A DNA stretch of 32,051 nucleotides from Sphingobacterium sp. UBA1575. Lineage in GTDB: Bacteria; Bacteroidota; Bacteroidia; Sphingobacteriales; Sphingobacteriaceae. This document shows, piece by piece, positions 6,527 through 14,931 of this stretch. The position numbers and the translations under genes were made by a program. The DNA is taken from contig DCOH01000024.1 in assembly GCA_002322865.1 (NCBI GenBank), positions 79,284-111,334 on the forward strand. Direction: 5' to 3'. A model generated the notes under the pieces. That model worked only from the letters and a program-made list of their open reading frames with translations. It had not been told where the DNA came from and ran no database searches. Positions within the stretch are counted from its first letter, which is position 1, and each line of letters opens with the position of its first letter.

Positions 6527-7243
6527 ATGACACTTTCAGATTTTTTGATTATTCCCGCTACAGCAGATCACATTGGTTATGCTGAGGTTATCTGTGACGA
6601 AATGTTTGAGTCTGCAAAGGCTCGTGGTACAGGTATTGCACGTCGTAAACCCGAATACGTGGCCAGAAAGATGGAGGAGGGGAAGGCAGTGATCGCGTTG
6701 CATAAGGACGGTACTTGGGCAGGCTTCTGTTATATCGAAACCTGGAGCCATGGGGACTATGTGGCCAATTCAGGCCTTATCGTCAATCCTATTTTCCGTA
6801 AGGTGGGTCTTGCCAAAGCGATCAAGAAAAGAGTATTTGAATTATCGCATGAAAAATATCCGAAGGCAAAGATCTTTGGTCTGACTACCGGATTGGCAGT
6901 CATGAAAATCAACTCGGACCTGGGATACGAACCGGTGACCTATTCGGAATTGACCCAAGATGAAGAATTCTGGAAAGGATGTCAATCTTGTGTGAATTAC
7001 GATATTCTGATGTCGAAGGACCGTAAGAACTGCATGTGTACCGCTATGCTTTGGGATCCTGTGGAAAAAGAAAAGGAACTGAAGGAAAAGATCCAGCGTA
7101 AAGCGGAAGCCAAGGAACGTTTGGACAGGATTTCCAAGAAACAGTCTTTATTGAAACGCATTGAAGCAAAGCTATGGAAGTCTACCAAAAAAATGGTAGC
7201 AACGGTGTTTCCGGTAGGCGTTAAACCTGTAAAAGGTTTTTAA
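6527..7243 (+). CDS. GNAT acyltransferase of the arginine operon (probable N-acylglutamate synthase)
   Basis: A 238-residue GCN5-related acyltransferase placed directly before argG and argC (41 bp gap to argG). The N-terminal GNAT fold includes the acyl-CoA loop region RKVGLAKAIKKR (91-102). A C-terminal extension holds four cysteines in a CxxC plus CxC arrangement (Cys152, 155, 169, 171), followed by a highly charged helix (179-222). No classical argA or argJ is in this window. A GNAT protein at this operon position is typical of Bacteroidota arginine clusters and has been proposed to make N-acetyl- or N-succinylglutamate. The role is therefore inferred from family and context. The cysteine motif could bind a metal. 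Confidence 0.75.
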   Translation: MTLSDFLIIPATADHIGYAEVICDEMFESAKARGTGIARRKPEYVARKMEEGKAVIALHKDGTWAGFCYIETWSHGDYVANSGLIVNPIFRKVGLAKAIKKRVFELSHEKYPKAKIFGLTTGLAVMKINSDLGYEPVTYSELTQDEEFWKGCQSCVNYDILMSKDRKNCMCTAMLWDPVEKEKELKEKIQRKAEAKERLDRISKKQSLLKRIEAKLWKSTKKMVATVFPVGVKPVKGF

Positions 7244-7284
7244 ATTGTTATTTTTGTTATTATCAGCATATTAATCGTTATAAA

Positions 7285-8472
7285 ATGAAAAAAGTAGTTT
7301 TAGCATTTAGTGGTGGGTTGGATACTTCCTTCTGTTGTATCTATCTTTCTCGTGACCTGGGTTTAGAAGTTCATTCTGTCATCGTTAATACCGGTGGTTT
7401 TTCGGATGAGGAATTAAAGACAATTGAAAAAAGGGCGTACGAGTTAGGCGTGAAATCCCATACGACCATTGATGAAACTGAAGACTATTACCGTGGAACG
7501 ATTAAGTATCTGATTTTTGGTAATGTACTGAAGAATGCGACCTATCCACTTTCGGTGTCTGCCGAGCGTGTTAGCCAAGCAACAGCTATTGCTAATTATG
7601 CGAAGAAGATCGGTGCTGAATGTGTAGCTCATGGTTCAACCGGTGCAGGTAATGATCAGGTACGTTTTGATATGATCTTCCAGACCTTGATTCCTGGAGT
7701 GGAAATCATTACCCCAATCCGTGATCTTCAATTATCTCGCGAGGATGAAATTGAATATTTGAACAAGCATGGGGTGGAATATTCGGCAGAAAAAGCAAAA
7801 TATTCTATCAATAAAGGCTTGTGGGGTACTTCGGTAGGTGGTGCGGAGACCTTAACCTCTAACCAATATCTACCAGAAGCGGCATGGCCAACTCCAGTTA
7901 CTTCGACTGAGCCGTTACAGATAAGCATCGACTTTGAAAAAGGAGAGCCTGTAGGTTTGAATGGCAATAAAATTGGCGCTGTAAAAGTGATTCAAGAATT
8001 ACAGGCTTTGGCTCAACCTTATGGTATCGGCCGTGATATCCACGTTGGAGATACCATAATCGGTATCAAAGGTCGTGTAGGATTTGAGGCAGCTGGTCCA
8101 TTGATCTTGATCAAAGCGCACCATACCTTAGAAAAACATACCTTGACCAAATGGCAATTGTCTTGGAAAGACCAATTGGCTGGTTTCTATGGAAATTATA
8201 TGCATGAAGGCCAAATGCATGATCCTGTCATGCGTGATATGGAGGCTTTCTTGCAAAGCTCACAAGACACGGTAACAGGTCGTGTATTTGTGGAGTTACA
8301 TCCTTATCGCTTTGTTATTTTGGGGGTAGAATCCGATCATGATTTGATGTCCAATAAATTTGGTAGCTATGGGGAGATGAATAAAGGATATACTGGAGAT
8401 GATGTGAAAGGCTTCTCCAAGATTTTTGGTAACCAAACCATCATCTGGCATAAAGTAAACAGCAAAGGATAA
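7285..8472 (+). CDS. argG: Argininosuccinate synthase
   Basis: Joins citrulline and aspartate with ATP to form argininosuccinate, the penultimate step of arginine synthesis, in the cytoplasm. At 395 residues it is full length. Seen: the N-type ATP pyrophosphatase P-loop AFSGGLDTS at 8-16, and the HGSTGAGNDQVRFD segment (about 115-128) that contacts ATP, citrulline and aspartate. There is a 41-bp gap to the acyltransferase and a 39-bp gap to argC, all on one strand with no terminator, so it is an operon member under the leader at 6243-6526. Confidence 0.97.
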   Translation: MKKVVLAFSGGLDTSFCCIYLSRDLGLEVHSVIVNTGGFSDEELKTIEKRAYELGVKSHTTIDETEDYYRGTIKYLIFGNVLKNATYPLSVSAERVSQATAIANYAKKIGAECVAHGSTGAGNDQVRFDMIFQTLIPGVEIITPIRDLQLSREDEIEYLNKHGVEYSAEKAKYSINKGLWGTSVGGAETLTSNQYLPEAAWPTPVTSTEPLQISIDFEKGEPVGLNGNKIGAVKVIQELQALAQPYGIGRDIHVGDTIIGIKGRVGFEAAGPLILIKAHHTLEKHTLTKWQLSWKDQLAGFYGNYMHEGQMHDPVMRDMEAFLQSSQDTVTGRVFVELHPYRFVILGVESDHDLMSNKFGSYGEMNKGYTGDDVKGFSKIFGNQTIIWHKVNSKG

Positions 8473-8511
8473 TTTTAGAAAAAGATAATAAATAGCAAAC
8501 AACAAGGATAA

Positions 8512-9594
8512 ATGGAAAAGATCAGGGTAGGGATAATTGGTTCGGCAGGATATACAGGGGGAGAGCTCCTGCGTATTTTGATATTCCATCCACAGGTGGA
8601 TATTGTATTTGCCAATTCAGCTTCAAATGCCGGCAATAAATTATCCGATGTTCATAACGATCTTTTTGGCGATACAGAATTGACCTTCTCGTCCGATTTC
8701 CACAGTGATGTGGATGTTCTGTTCCTTTGTGTGGGTCATGGAGATGCCAAGAAGTTCTTGGATGCGAATCCAGTAGATCCAAGGGTAAAGATCATTGACC
8801 TTTCTCAGGATTACCGCTTGCGGGCAAATACGGCATATCAAGGCACACAATTTGTCTATGGCTTGCCGGAATTGAATAAGGAAACGATAAAGTCGGCTCA
8901 GTACATTGCTAATCCGGGTTGTTTTGCCACCAATATCCAATTGGCATTATTGCCATTGGCTTCAAAAGGCTTATTGAAAGGTGAAATCCATGTGAATGCT
9001 ACAACAGGTTCTACAGGCGCGGGACAGAAGCCATCGGCAACGACCCATTTCTCCTGGAGGAACAATAACCTTTCGGCCTATAAATCTTTTGAACACCAAC
9101 ATCTGCAGGAGATCTCGGAATCGCTTGATCAATTGCAGCCGGGCTTTTTACCGGAAGGTGATGGGTCATTGGCAGCTGGAAAAGGTTCAATGCTTAGTAG
9201 CGAAGGCTCTTCGGTAGCTGGTAAAGGTTCTTTGTTAGAACGTGCAGCAAGCAGGATTAATTTTATTCCGCAGCGCGGTGATTTTGCAAGGGGAATTTTC
9301 TCTGCTATTTATGTGGATGTTGATCTTTCAGAGGAAGAAGCTTATACATTGTATGAAGATTTTTATGCAGCGCATCCATTTACACATGTTTCAAAAGCTA
9401 ACATTGACCTGAAACAGGTCGTGAATACCAATAAAAGTATTATGCACCTGGAGAAACATGGTAATAAATTGTTGATCTTAAACGCAACGGATAATTTATT
9501 GAAAGGAGCATCCGGCCAAGCTGTTCAAAACATGAACTTGATGTTTGGCTTGGATGAAAGAGCCGGCTTGAATTTGAAATCGGTGGGTTTCTAA
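8512..9594 (+). CDS. argC: N-acetyl-gamma-glutamyl-phosphate reductase with a repeat insertion
   Basis: NADPH-dependent reduction of N-acylglutamyl phosphate to the semialdehyde in arginine synthesis. Seen: Rossmann motif GSAGYTGGELL (10-20), catalytic Cys137 in NPGCFAT, the ATTGSTGAGQKPS loop and the C-terminal NLLKGASGQAVQNMNLMFG signature (328-346). At 360 residues it is longer than most ArgC proteins. The excess lies at about 211-246, between HQHLQEISESLDQLQP and INFIPQRGDFARGIF, where two 14-residue Gly/Ser/Ala-rich units (218-231 and 232-245) are in tandem. The frame is intact and both flanks are normal, so it is probably functional with an added surface loop. It is the last gene of the operon; argB, argD and the transcarbamylase gene are not adjacent. 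Confidence 0.95.
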   Translation: MEKIRVGIIGSAGYTGGELLRILIFHPQVDIVFANSASNAGNKLSDVHNDLFGDTELTFSSDFHSDVDVLFLCVGHGDAKKFLDANPVDPRVKIIDLSQDYRLRANTAYQGTQFVYGLPELNKETIKSAQYIANPGCFATNIQLALLPLASKGLLKGEIHVNATTGSTGAGQKPSATTHFSWRNNNLSAYKSFEHQHLQEISESLDQLQPGFLPEGDGSLAAGKGSMLSSEGSSVAGKGSLLERAASRINFIPQRGDFARGIFSAIYVDVDLSEEEAYTLYEDFYAAHPFTHVSKANIDLKQVVNTNKSIMHLEKHGNKLLILNATDNLLKGASGQAVQNMNLMFGLDERAGLNLKSVGF

Positions 9595-9604
9595 GGGGGG
9601 CTCT

Positions 9605-9695
9605 CCCGTCATTGCGAGGAACGAAGCAATCTTCCCGCATGTCATTGGTAGCGTAGTCCAAAGATTGCTTCCTCGTACCTCCTCGCAATGACGGG
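9605..9695 (-). repeat. REP-like palindromic repeat, copy 2
   Basis: CCCGTCATTGCGAGG (9605-9619) pairs with CCTCGCAATGACGGG (9681-9695), and GAAGCAATCTT (9623-9633) with AAGATTGCTTC (9661-9671). The asymmetric bulge sits on the right arm here, so the element is inverted relative to the copy at 5642. It lies 10 bp after argC in the convergent junction with the lipoprotein gene. Confidence 0.9.
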
Positions 9696-9747
9696 GTTGA
9701 ACAAAAGAAATAAAAATCAGAAAACAGTAAACAAACAAAACAATAAA

Positions 9748-9778
9748 AAAGCCTGGAAGATCAAATCTCCCAGGCTTT
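9748..9778. terminator. Bidirectional terminator between argC and the lipoprotein gene
   Basis: AAAGCCTGG (9748-9756) pairs with CCAGGCTTT (9770-9778); the stem is extended by AGAT/ATCT after one mismatch, closing on a 3-nt loop. A-rich sequence precedes it and T-rich sequence follows, so it can act on both strands: the end of the arg operon (plus) and of the lipoprotein/hemL transcript (minus). Confidence 0.8.
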
Positions 9779-9837
9779 CTATTTTAAACTAAAATCTGTC
9801 CATTAATCAATGAACCATTTTAGCACACTTGTCAAAA

Positions 9838-9865
9838 GTCTATTATCTAATGTCTATTATCTAAT
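9838..9865. repeat. 14-bp tandem repeat and adjacent hairpin after the lipoprotein gene
   Basis: GTCTATTATCTAAT occurs twice head to tail (9838-9851, 9852-9865), followed by the partial copy GTCTAATAGATA. Next to it ATAGATATT (9871-9879) and AATATCTAT (9884-9892) form a perfect 9-bp hairpin overlapping the lipoprotein stop codon. No function is evident. Confidence 0.75.
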
Positions 9866-9888
9866 GTCTAATAGATATTCGATAATAT

Positions 9889-10701
9889 CTATCTCTCCAA
9901 CAAATTAACTTTTCTTTCCACAGATACGTTATCACCTGTCACTGCATTTCCATCCTTATCTACCAAGGTAAGAACTACAGTAGCTTCGCCTTTAGGTAAG
10001 TTCAATACTTCATAAGGAACCCATTGATCCAACATAAACTCTTGACCATTGATAGTTGCTTTTACTTTATTCGCATCTGCTCCTAATGTAGTATTAGCTA
10101 CAAAGAAGTCCAACAACAATACATTAGTCTCATCGCCTTTATAATCGCCTTTCGGACGGCTATAGAAGATTGATGGTTCTGTTGGTTGAGGAAGTTCGGT
10201 GATCTTTCCATCAGCTTCTACTTTGAACTTGATCAATTTGGAAGCATCTGCTGTCTTGATCGACTCATGGAATGAACGTGACAAGAACGACATTAAGTAA
10301 TGCTCAGAGTTTACAGGAACTGTAAACGTATGTTCTGGCTTATACAAAGCAACATAAGGCTTATTATCTAAGATAAAATGGATATGTTGACCATCATGGG
10401 AGTTAGCCATATGATGGGTATGTTCAGTCTGTTCAGTTAAGTTAAAGTTTGAAACACCGTATTTAACCGTGATCTTCGCAGAATCTGCACCTAATTTCTC
10501 CGATTTTAATTCCGTAATTTTCAATGTTGCACCTGGAAAATCCTTAGCATGAGGAAGTGGATTTACGGCAATTGCACCAACAGAATCTGCTAATGCAGTC
10601 GTGTCTCTTACTTCGCCATCCTTGTTTTTGGTTGGAGTGTTACATGAAGCCAATAATACTGTTGCTGTAACTACTGCCAATGCTGATTTTAATGTTTTCA
10701 T
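9889..10701 (-). CDS. Putative lipoprotein with a histidine-rich region
   Basis: A 270-residue protein of unknown function. The ATG at 10701 is chosen because it begins a typical lipoprotein signal (MKTLKSALAVVTATVLLASC, Cys20); an upstream in-frame alternative would add 16 polar residues. The mature chain begins with a disordered linker. A predominantly beta region follows, with a His cluster at His94, 96, 97, 102, 106 and 108 (around EHTHHMANSHDGQHIHF), then a second beta region (about 175-265) with WVPYEVLNLPKGEATV. The His cluster could bind copper or zinc, but no family motif confirms this. It lies 61 bp after hemL on the same strand with no promoter box found, so it is probably co-transcribed. 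Confidence 0.75.
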   Translation of the reverse strand: MKTLKSALAVVTATVLLASCNTPTKNKDGEVRDTTALADSVGAIAVNPLPHAKDFPGATLKITELKSEKLGADSAKITVKYGVSNFNLTEQTEHTHHMANSHDGQHIHFILDNKPYVALYKPEHTFTVPVNSEHYLMSFLSRSFHESIKTADASKLIKFKVEADGKITELPQPTEPSIFYSRPKGDYKGDETNVLLLDFFVANTTLGADANKVKATINGQEFMLDQWVPYEVLNLPKGEATVVLTLVDKDGNAVTGDNVSVERKVNLLER

Positions 10702-10762
10702 TTTTTTATATTTAGTCGAATTGATAATATGATAACAATTTGAAACCAAGATAGTTTGTTTT

Positions 10763-12076
10763 TTATTGAAATACGACGTCTAAGGCAGCTTTTACAGCAA
10801 CTAATGTCTGATTTAAGTCATCTTCTGTGTGTGCTGCCGAAATAAAGCCCACTTCGTATCCGGAAGGGCCAAAATAGATACCGCGATTCAAAAGCTCACA
10901 GTGCATCACTTTATATTTTTCCATAGAAGCAGGATCAATTTCATCCGCACGTTGGATTTTATCGTTTTCAGAAAATGCAAACCAGAAAATAGATCCGATC
11001 GTACTGATGTTGACCACATAATTTTTCTTTTGGATATAAGCACGAATTTGCTCCACGAACTTTTGAGTGGTAGCTTCCAGCTGTTCATAGAATCCAGGAG
11101 CTGCCAGAATGGATAGTGCGGCAATACCAGCCGCCATAGCTACCGGATTTCCGGAAAGCGTTCCAGCCTGATAAACGGCTCCATCAGGTGAGATACATCC
11201 CATGATTTCTTTGGATGCGCCATAGGCACCTACAGGCATCCCACCACCAATAATTTTACCATAGGTCAGGATGTCTGGCTGTATATCGTAATATTTCGAA
11301 GCGCCTTCGAATCCCAAACGGAATCCGGTTATCACTTCATCAAAGATCAATAATGATCCATTTTCTTTGGTAATATCACGTAGGAAGTGGATATAATCCT
11401 TATCCTGAATCAATAGGCCATTGTTCGCGGGTACTCCTTCGATGATCACTGCAGCGATTTGATCCTTGAAGTCCGCAAATACCTTTTCCAAGGCGGCTTT
11501 ATCGTTCAATGCAATAACGATCGTCTCATCCGCAAACGCTTTTGGAACTCCTGCAGAAGATGTTTCTCCAAAGGTAACTAAACCGGATCCGGCCTTCACC
11601 AACAAGGAATCGGAATGCCCATGGTAGCAACCTTCAAACTTAACGATCTTGTCTCTTTTGGTGTATCCTCTTGCCAAACGAATAGCAGACATCACCGCTT
11701 CCGTTCCAGAGCTTACAAAACGTATTTTTTCAATCTTTTTGTTGTTGTTGAGGATCAGTTCGGCCAAGTGGTTTTCCAATTCCGTTGGAGCACCAAAACT
11801 CAGACCTTTACCCAATTGCTCCTGTACTGCCTCACGGATCTTAGCGTTGTTATGCCCTAAGATCAATGGCCCCCAAGAACAACAATAATCGATGAATTCA
11901 TTGCCATCGGCATCCCATAAATGTGCCTGGTCTCCACGCTCAATGAATAGGGGAGTTCCATAAACAGATTTAAAGGCGCGAACAGGAGAGTTTACTCCTC
12001 CCGGGAAATATGCTTTAGCCTTCTCAAATAATTCCGCTGATTTCTTACGTGAAATATCCGAAGTAGATGTTGTCAT
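10763..12076 (-). CDS. hemL: Glutamate-1-semialdehyde 2,1-aminomutase
   Basis: PLP enzyme that moves the amino group of glutamate-1-semialdehyde to make 5-aminolevulinate, the tetrapyrrole precursor in the C5 pathway. At 437 residues it is full length. Seen: the GGVNSPVRAF substrate region (26-35), SSGTEAVMSAIRLARGYT (122-139), cofactor Asp246 in LIFDEVITGFR and PLP Lys274 in YGKIIGGGMPVGAYG, which separates GSAM from other class III aminotransferases. It has its own promoter box and follows the sucC terminator. Confidence 0.97.
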   Translation of the reverse strand: MTTSTSDISRKKSAELFEKAKAYFPGGVNSPVRAFKSVYGTPLFIERGDQAHLWDADGNEFIDYCCSWGPLILGHNNAKIREAVQEQLGKGLSFGAPTELENHLAELILNNNKKIEKIRFVSSGTEAVMSAIRLARGYTKRDKIVKFEGCYHGHSDSLLVKAGSGLVTFGETSSAGVPKAFADETIVIALNDKAALEKVFADFKDQIAAVIIEGVPANNGLLIQDKDYIHFLRDITKENGSLLIFDEVITGFRLGFEGASKYYDIQPDILTYGKIIGGGMPVGAYGASKEIMGCISPDGAVYQAGTLSGNPVAMAAGIAALSILAAPGFYEQLEATTQKFVEQIRAYIQKKNYVVNISTIGSIFWFAFSENDKIQRADEIDPASMEKYKVMHCELLNRGIYFGPSGYEVGFISAAHTEDDLNQTLVAVKAALDVVFQ

Positions 12077-12098
12077 TTCTTAATGTTTTTTATTTTAA

Positions 12099-12106
12099 CA
12101 AAGGTA
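12099..12106 (-). promoter_or_regulatory. -7 box of hemL
   Basis: TACCTTTG on the minus strand is an exact TAnnTTTG match 22 nt before the hemL ATG. It lies just downstream of the sucC terminator, as expected for an independent transcript. No clear TTTG element at 20-nt spacing. Confidence 0.45.
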
Positions 12107-12131
12107 CTATTTACGAATTAGTATTAAAAGA

Positions 12132-12156
12132 AATGGCCTCCCAAAGGAAGGCCATT
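12132..12156 (-). terminator. Rho-independent terminator of sucC
   Basis: AATGGCCT (12132-12139) pairs with AGGCCATT (12149-12156), continued by CC/GG after one mismatch. On the minus strand it is followed by TTTCTTTTAAT. It sits 20 bp beyond the sucC stop codon. Confidence 0.8.
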
Positions 12157-12176
12157 CATTATCTTTTAGAAGGAGA

Positions 12177-13376
12177 TTATTTACCTTCTTCCAATACTTT
12201 AGTTACTAATTCAGCAGCTTCTTTCAATAAGATCGCTGAGTATACTTGAAGACCAGATTTGTCGATCAATTCTTTCGCTTCTTTTGCGTTTGTACCTTGA
12301 AGACGTACAATGATTGGAACTGGGATGTTTCCGATTTCATTGTAAGCGTCGATAACACCTTGCGCTACACGGTCACAACGAACGATACCTCCGAAGATGT
12401 TGATCAAGATTGCTTTTACGTTAGGGTCTTTTAAGATGATGTTGAAACCAGCTTTTACTGTTTCTGCATTTGCAGTACCACCAACGTCCAAGAAGTTTGC
12501 AGGCTCACCACCAGCAATCTTAATGATATCCATGGTAGCCATCGCTAAACCAGCACCATTTACCATACAGCCTACATTACCATCTAATTTAACGTAGTTA
12601 AGGTTTGATTCACCCGCTTCAACTTCGGTTGGATCTTCCTCTGTTACATCACGCATAGCAGCGATGTCAGCATGACGGTATAATGCGTTCTCATCTAAGT
12701 TAACCTTAGCATCAACTGCCATGATCTTATCGTCAGATGTTTTTAATACCGGGTTGATCTCGAACATAGAAGCATCAATAGAATCATACGCTTTGTATAA
12801 TGCAGCTACGAACTTCACCATATCTTTATGTGCAGCACCAGTTAATCCTAGGTTGAAAGCAATTTTACGCGCTTGGAAACCTTGAAGACCAACTTTAGGA
12901 TCGATTTCTTCTTTGAAGATCAAGTGAGGAGTTTTCTCTGCTACTTCTTCAATGTCCATACCACCTTCTGTGGAGTACATAATGATGTTACGACCAGTTG
13001 CACGGTCTAACAATACAGACATGTAGAATTCTTTTGTTTCGCTTTCGCCAGGGTAGTAAACATCCTGTGCAATCAAAACCTTGTTAACTTTTTTACCTTC
13101 TGGACCAGTCTGTGGAGTAACCAATTGCATACCGATGATGTCCGTTGCGCGTTGCAAAACTTCATCATGGTTTTTTGCTAATTTCACACCACCACCTTTA
13201 CCACGGCCACCCGCATGGATCTGTGCTTTTACCACAACCCAATCCGAGTTGAATTCTTCTTTCATTCTCTTAGCCGCTTCAACAGCCTGCTCTGGGGTTT
13301 CAGCAACAATACCTTCTTGTACTCTTACTCCGAAACTCTTAAGTATTTCTTTTCCTTGATATTCGTGAATGTTCAT
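12177..13376 (-). CDS. sucC: Succinyl-CoA synthetase (ADP-forming), beta subunit
   Basis: Nucleotide-binding subunit of the TCA-cycle enzyme that converts succinyl-CoA to succinate with ATP formation. At 399 residues it is full length. Seen: the N-terminal MNIHEYQGKEILKSFGV, the ATP-grasp loop with KAQIHAGGRGKGGGVKLA (about 50-67), metal-binding FEINPV and DAKVNLDENALYRH, and the ligase-CoA segment LINIFGGIVRCDRVAQG. The usual partner sucD is not adjacent: the next gene upstream is divergent and the next downstream is hemL after a terminator. The two subunits must therefore be encoded at separate loci if the enzyme is the standard heteromer. Confidence 0.97.
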   Translation of the reverse strand: MNIHEYQGKEILKSFGVRVQEGIVAETPEQAVEAAKRMKEEFNSDWVVVKAQIHAGGRGKGGGVKLAKNHDEVLQRATDIIGMQLVTPQTGPEGKKVNKVLIAQDVYYPGESETKEFYMSVLLDRATGRNIIMYSTEGGMDIEEVAEKTPHLIFKEEIDPKVGLQGFQARKIAFNLGLTGAAHKDMVKFVAALYKAYDSIDASMFEINPVLKTSDDKIMAVDAKVNLDENALYRHADIAAMRDVTEEDPTEVEAGESNLNYVKLDGNVGCMVNGAGLAMATMDIIKIAGGEPANFLDVGGTANAETVKAGFNIILKDPNVKAILINIFGGIVRCDRVAQGVIDAYNEIGNIPVPIIVRLQGTNAKEAKELIDKSGLQVYSAILLKEAAELVTKVLEEGK

Positions 13377-13459
13377 TGATAAAAAAATTTGCTGTAAAAA
13401 TAGGTTATTTATTCGGAAGGGGCAAGTTATTATTTCGATAATTGCCTTGTTTTTTTTGC

Positions 13460-13467
13460 TAAATTTG
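13460..13467 (+). promoter_or_regulatory. -7 box of the OsmC-family gene
   Basis: TAAATTTG is an exact TAnnTTTG match, 24 nt before the ATG at 13492, with expected transcription start near 13472. A TTG lies upstream, but at a non-consensus spacing. Confidence 0.5.
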
Positions 13468-13491
13468 TATAAGCACAGAGATTAAAAAACA

Positions 13492-13908
13492 ATGAAAGTA
13501 CATTTAGCAAGACAGAACGATGCGGTTCATTTCGAAGCATCCAGCGAGTTGTCATCCGTGAAAGTAAATATTGATGGTCCAGATTCGATTGGCGGAGAGG
13601 GCAAAGGGGTCAGACCGATGGAATTGGTCCTGATGGCCTTAGGATCTTGTAGTGTATTCGATTTGACTACCATCCTTCAAAAACAGCGTCAGGATCTACA
13701 GGATATTCAAGTGGAAGTAACAGGAGACCGTCGGGAAGAAATACCTAATATCTTCACGAAGATTCATATTGCATTCCGTTTAAAAGGCGATATTGATGAG
13801 GCAAAAGCACAAAAAGCAGCTGAACTTGCCGTGAAAAAATATTGCTCCGTACATGATATGTTAGCTCAGGGAGGTGTGGATATCACCTACAGCATACAAA
13901 TCAACTAA
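13492..13908 (+). CDS. OsmC/Ohr family protein
   Basis: A 138-residue cytoplasmic protein of the OsmC superfamily, whose members reduce organic hydroperoxides with a pair of cysteines. Seen: RPMELVLMALGSCSVFDL (41-58) with Cys53, conserved Glu44, and the second Cys118 in KKYCSVHDML. Both active-site cysteines are thus present at the expected spacing. Its length and sequence are closer to the YhfA-like OsmC branch than to Ohr, so the true substrate is unclear. It is monocistronic, with its own promoter. Its stop lies 3 bp from the stop of the convergent LacI gene, with no terminator in the gap. Confidence 0.9.
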   Translation: MKVHLARQNDAVHFEASSELSSVKVNIDGPDSIGGEGKGVRPMELVLMALGSCSVFDLTTILQKQRQDLQDIQVEVTGDRREEIPNIFTKIHIAFRLKGDIDEAKAQKAAELAVKKYCSVHDMLAQGGVDITYSIQIN

Positions 13909-13911
13909 GCG

Positions 13912-14922
13912 CTATTTCATTACTAATTTCGAAGGGAATACAACATGTTGTGGTTCTGCAACATGTTCCTTCTTATCGATGCAATCGAATAAGATTTCAG
14001 CAGCCTTCTGGGCTTGCTTGTCCGGGTATTGTTCTATACTTCCCATTGGTGGATTGTCCATGTATTTCCATAAAGGATAATTGGCGTAGGAGATAAAGAA
14101 CATATCCTGATTCAATACAATGCCTTTCTGCTTCGCATAGCGGATCAGATCCAAGGTTACAAAGTCATTGAAGGAGACAACGGCAGATGGTCGGTCGGCT
14201 AAGGAGCATAGTTTTTCCATCGCTTCCTCATTCCCCTTCTCTGTTAGATCGGTGTGGACGACATAGCTTTCATCCGAAGTGATTCCTTGTTTTTTAAGGG
14301 CCTTCAAAAAGGCTTCTGAACGTTCTTTGGACGCAAGTAGGGATTCTGGTCCATTGATCAATGCAATTTTACGATGTCCTCTTTCTACAAAAGCATCGAT
14401 GGCCTCGATCATACCGGAAGAAAGGTCGCTATATACTTTATGTACGTTATCCAAATCTGGGACACAATCAAAAAACACGACAGGGATTTCGGTTTTTGAT
14501 AGGATATCCACAAAGTCGGTATCACCGGTATTTTTTCCTAGGGAAATCAAAATTCCATCCACACGATGTTTTTTGAAGGTCTGGATGATATGGCTTTCGC
14601 GGTTCTCATCATCGAGGGATTGTCCTAAAAGCACGGTGTATTTCTTTTCATCCGCCACATCTTCGATGGCACTGATCGCCTCAGAAAAGAAAGGTTCTGA
14701 TAATTTCGGGAGAATAACACCGATGGTGAAGGTCTTACGCTGTTTGAAAAAGATAGCAGTTTGGTTAGGCTCGTAAGCCATTTCCTCCGCCATTTTCTTT
14801 ACACGCATGGTCGTGACCAAGCCTATACTCGGATGGTCGTTCAATGCGCGCGAAACCGTTGAAGGTGAAATCTTCAACTTTCGCGCAATTTCCTTAATCG
14901 TTGTTGGTTTGTTCCCTGCCAT
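13912..14922 (-). CDS. LacI-family transcriptional regulator
   Basis: A 336-residue repressor-type regulator. Its N-terminal helix-turn-helix and hinge (TTIKEIARKLKISPSTVSRALND, residues about 7-29, in two segments TTIKEIARKLKIS and PSTVSRALND) are canonical, and a type I periplasmic-binding-protein-like effector domain follows (about 63-330). The ligand is unknown; family members usually bind sugars or nucleosides, yet no sugar catabolic gene is nearby. It is the last gene of a minus-strand run, 31 bp after the S41 peptidase stop. A 10-bp AT-rich inverted repeat lies just before its start. The 3' end almost abuts that of the OsmC gene. Confidence 0.93.
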   Translation of the reverse strand: MAGNKPTTIKEIARKLKISPSTVSRALNDHPSIGLVTTMRVKKMAEEMAYEPNQTAIFFKQRKTFTIGVILPKLSEPFFSEAISAIEDVADEKKYTVLLGQSLDDENRESHIIQTFKKHRVDGILISLGKNTGDTDFVDILSKTEIPVVFFDCVPDLDNVHKVYSDLSSGMIEAIDAFVERGHRKIALINGPESLLASKERSEAFLKALKKQGITSDESYVVHTDLTEKGNEEAMEKLCSLADRPSAVVSFNDFVTLDLIRYAKQKGIVLNQDMFFISYANYPLWKYMDNPPMGSIEQYPDKQAQKAAEILFDCIDKKEHVAEPQHVVFPSKLVMK

Positions 14923-14931
14923 GCAGTAAAG

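Noticed and set aside
8996..9217. 73-codon plus-strand ORF inside argC
   Set aside because: Out-of-frame shadow of the argC coding sequence with no independent signal.
12067..12249. 60-codon plus-strand ORF spanning the sucC terminator
   Set aside because: It runs through the terminator hairpin and antisense to the sucC 3' end; no promoter or plausible protein.
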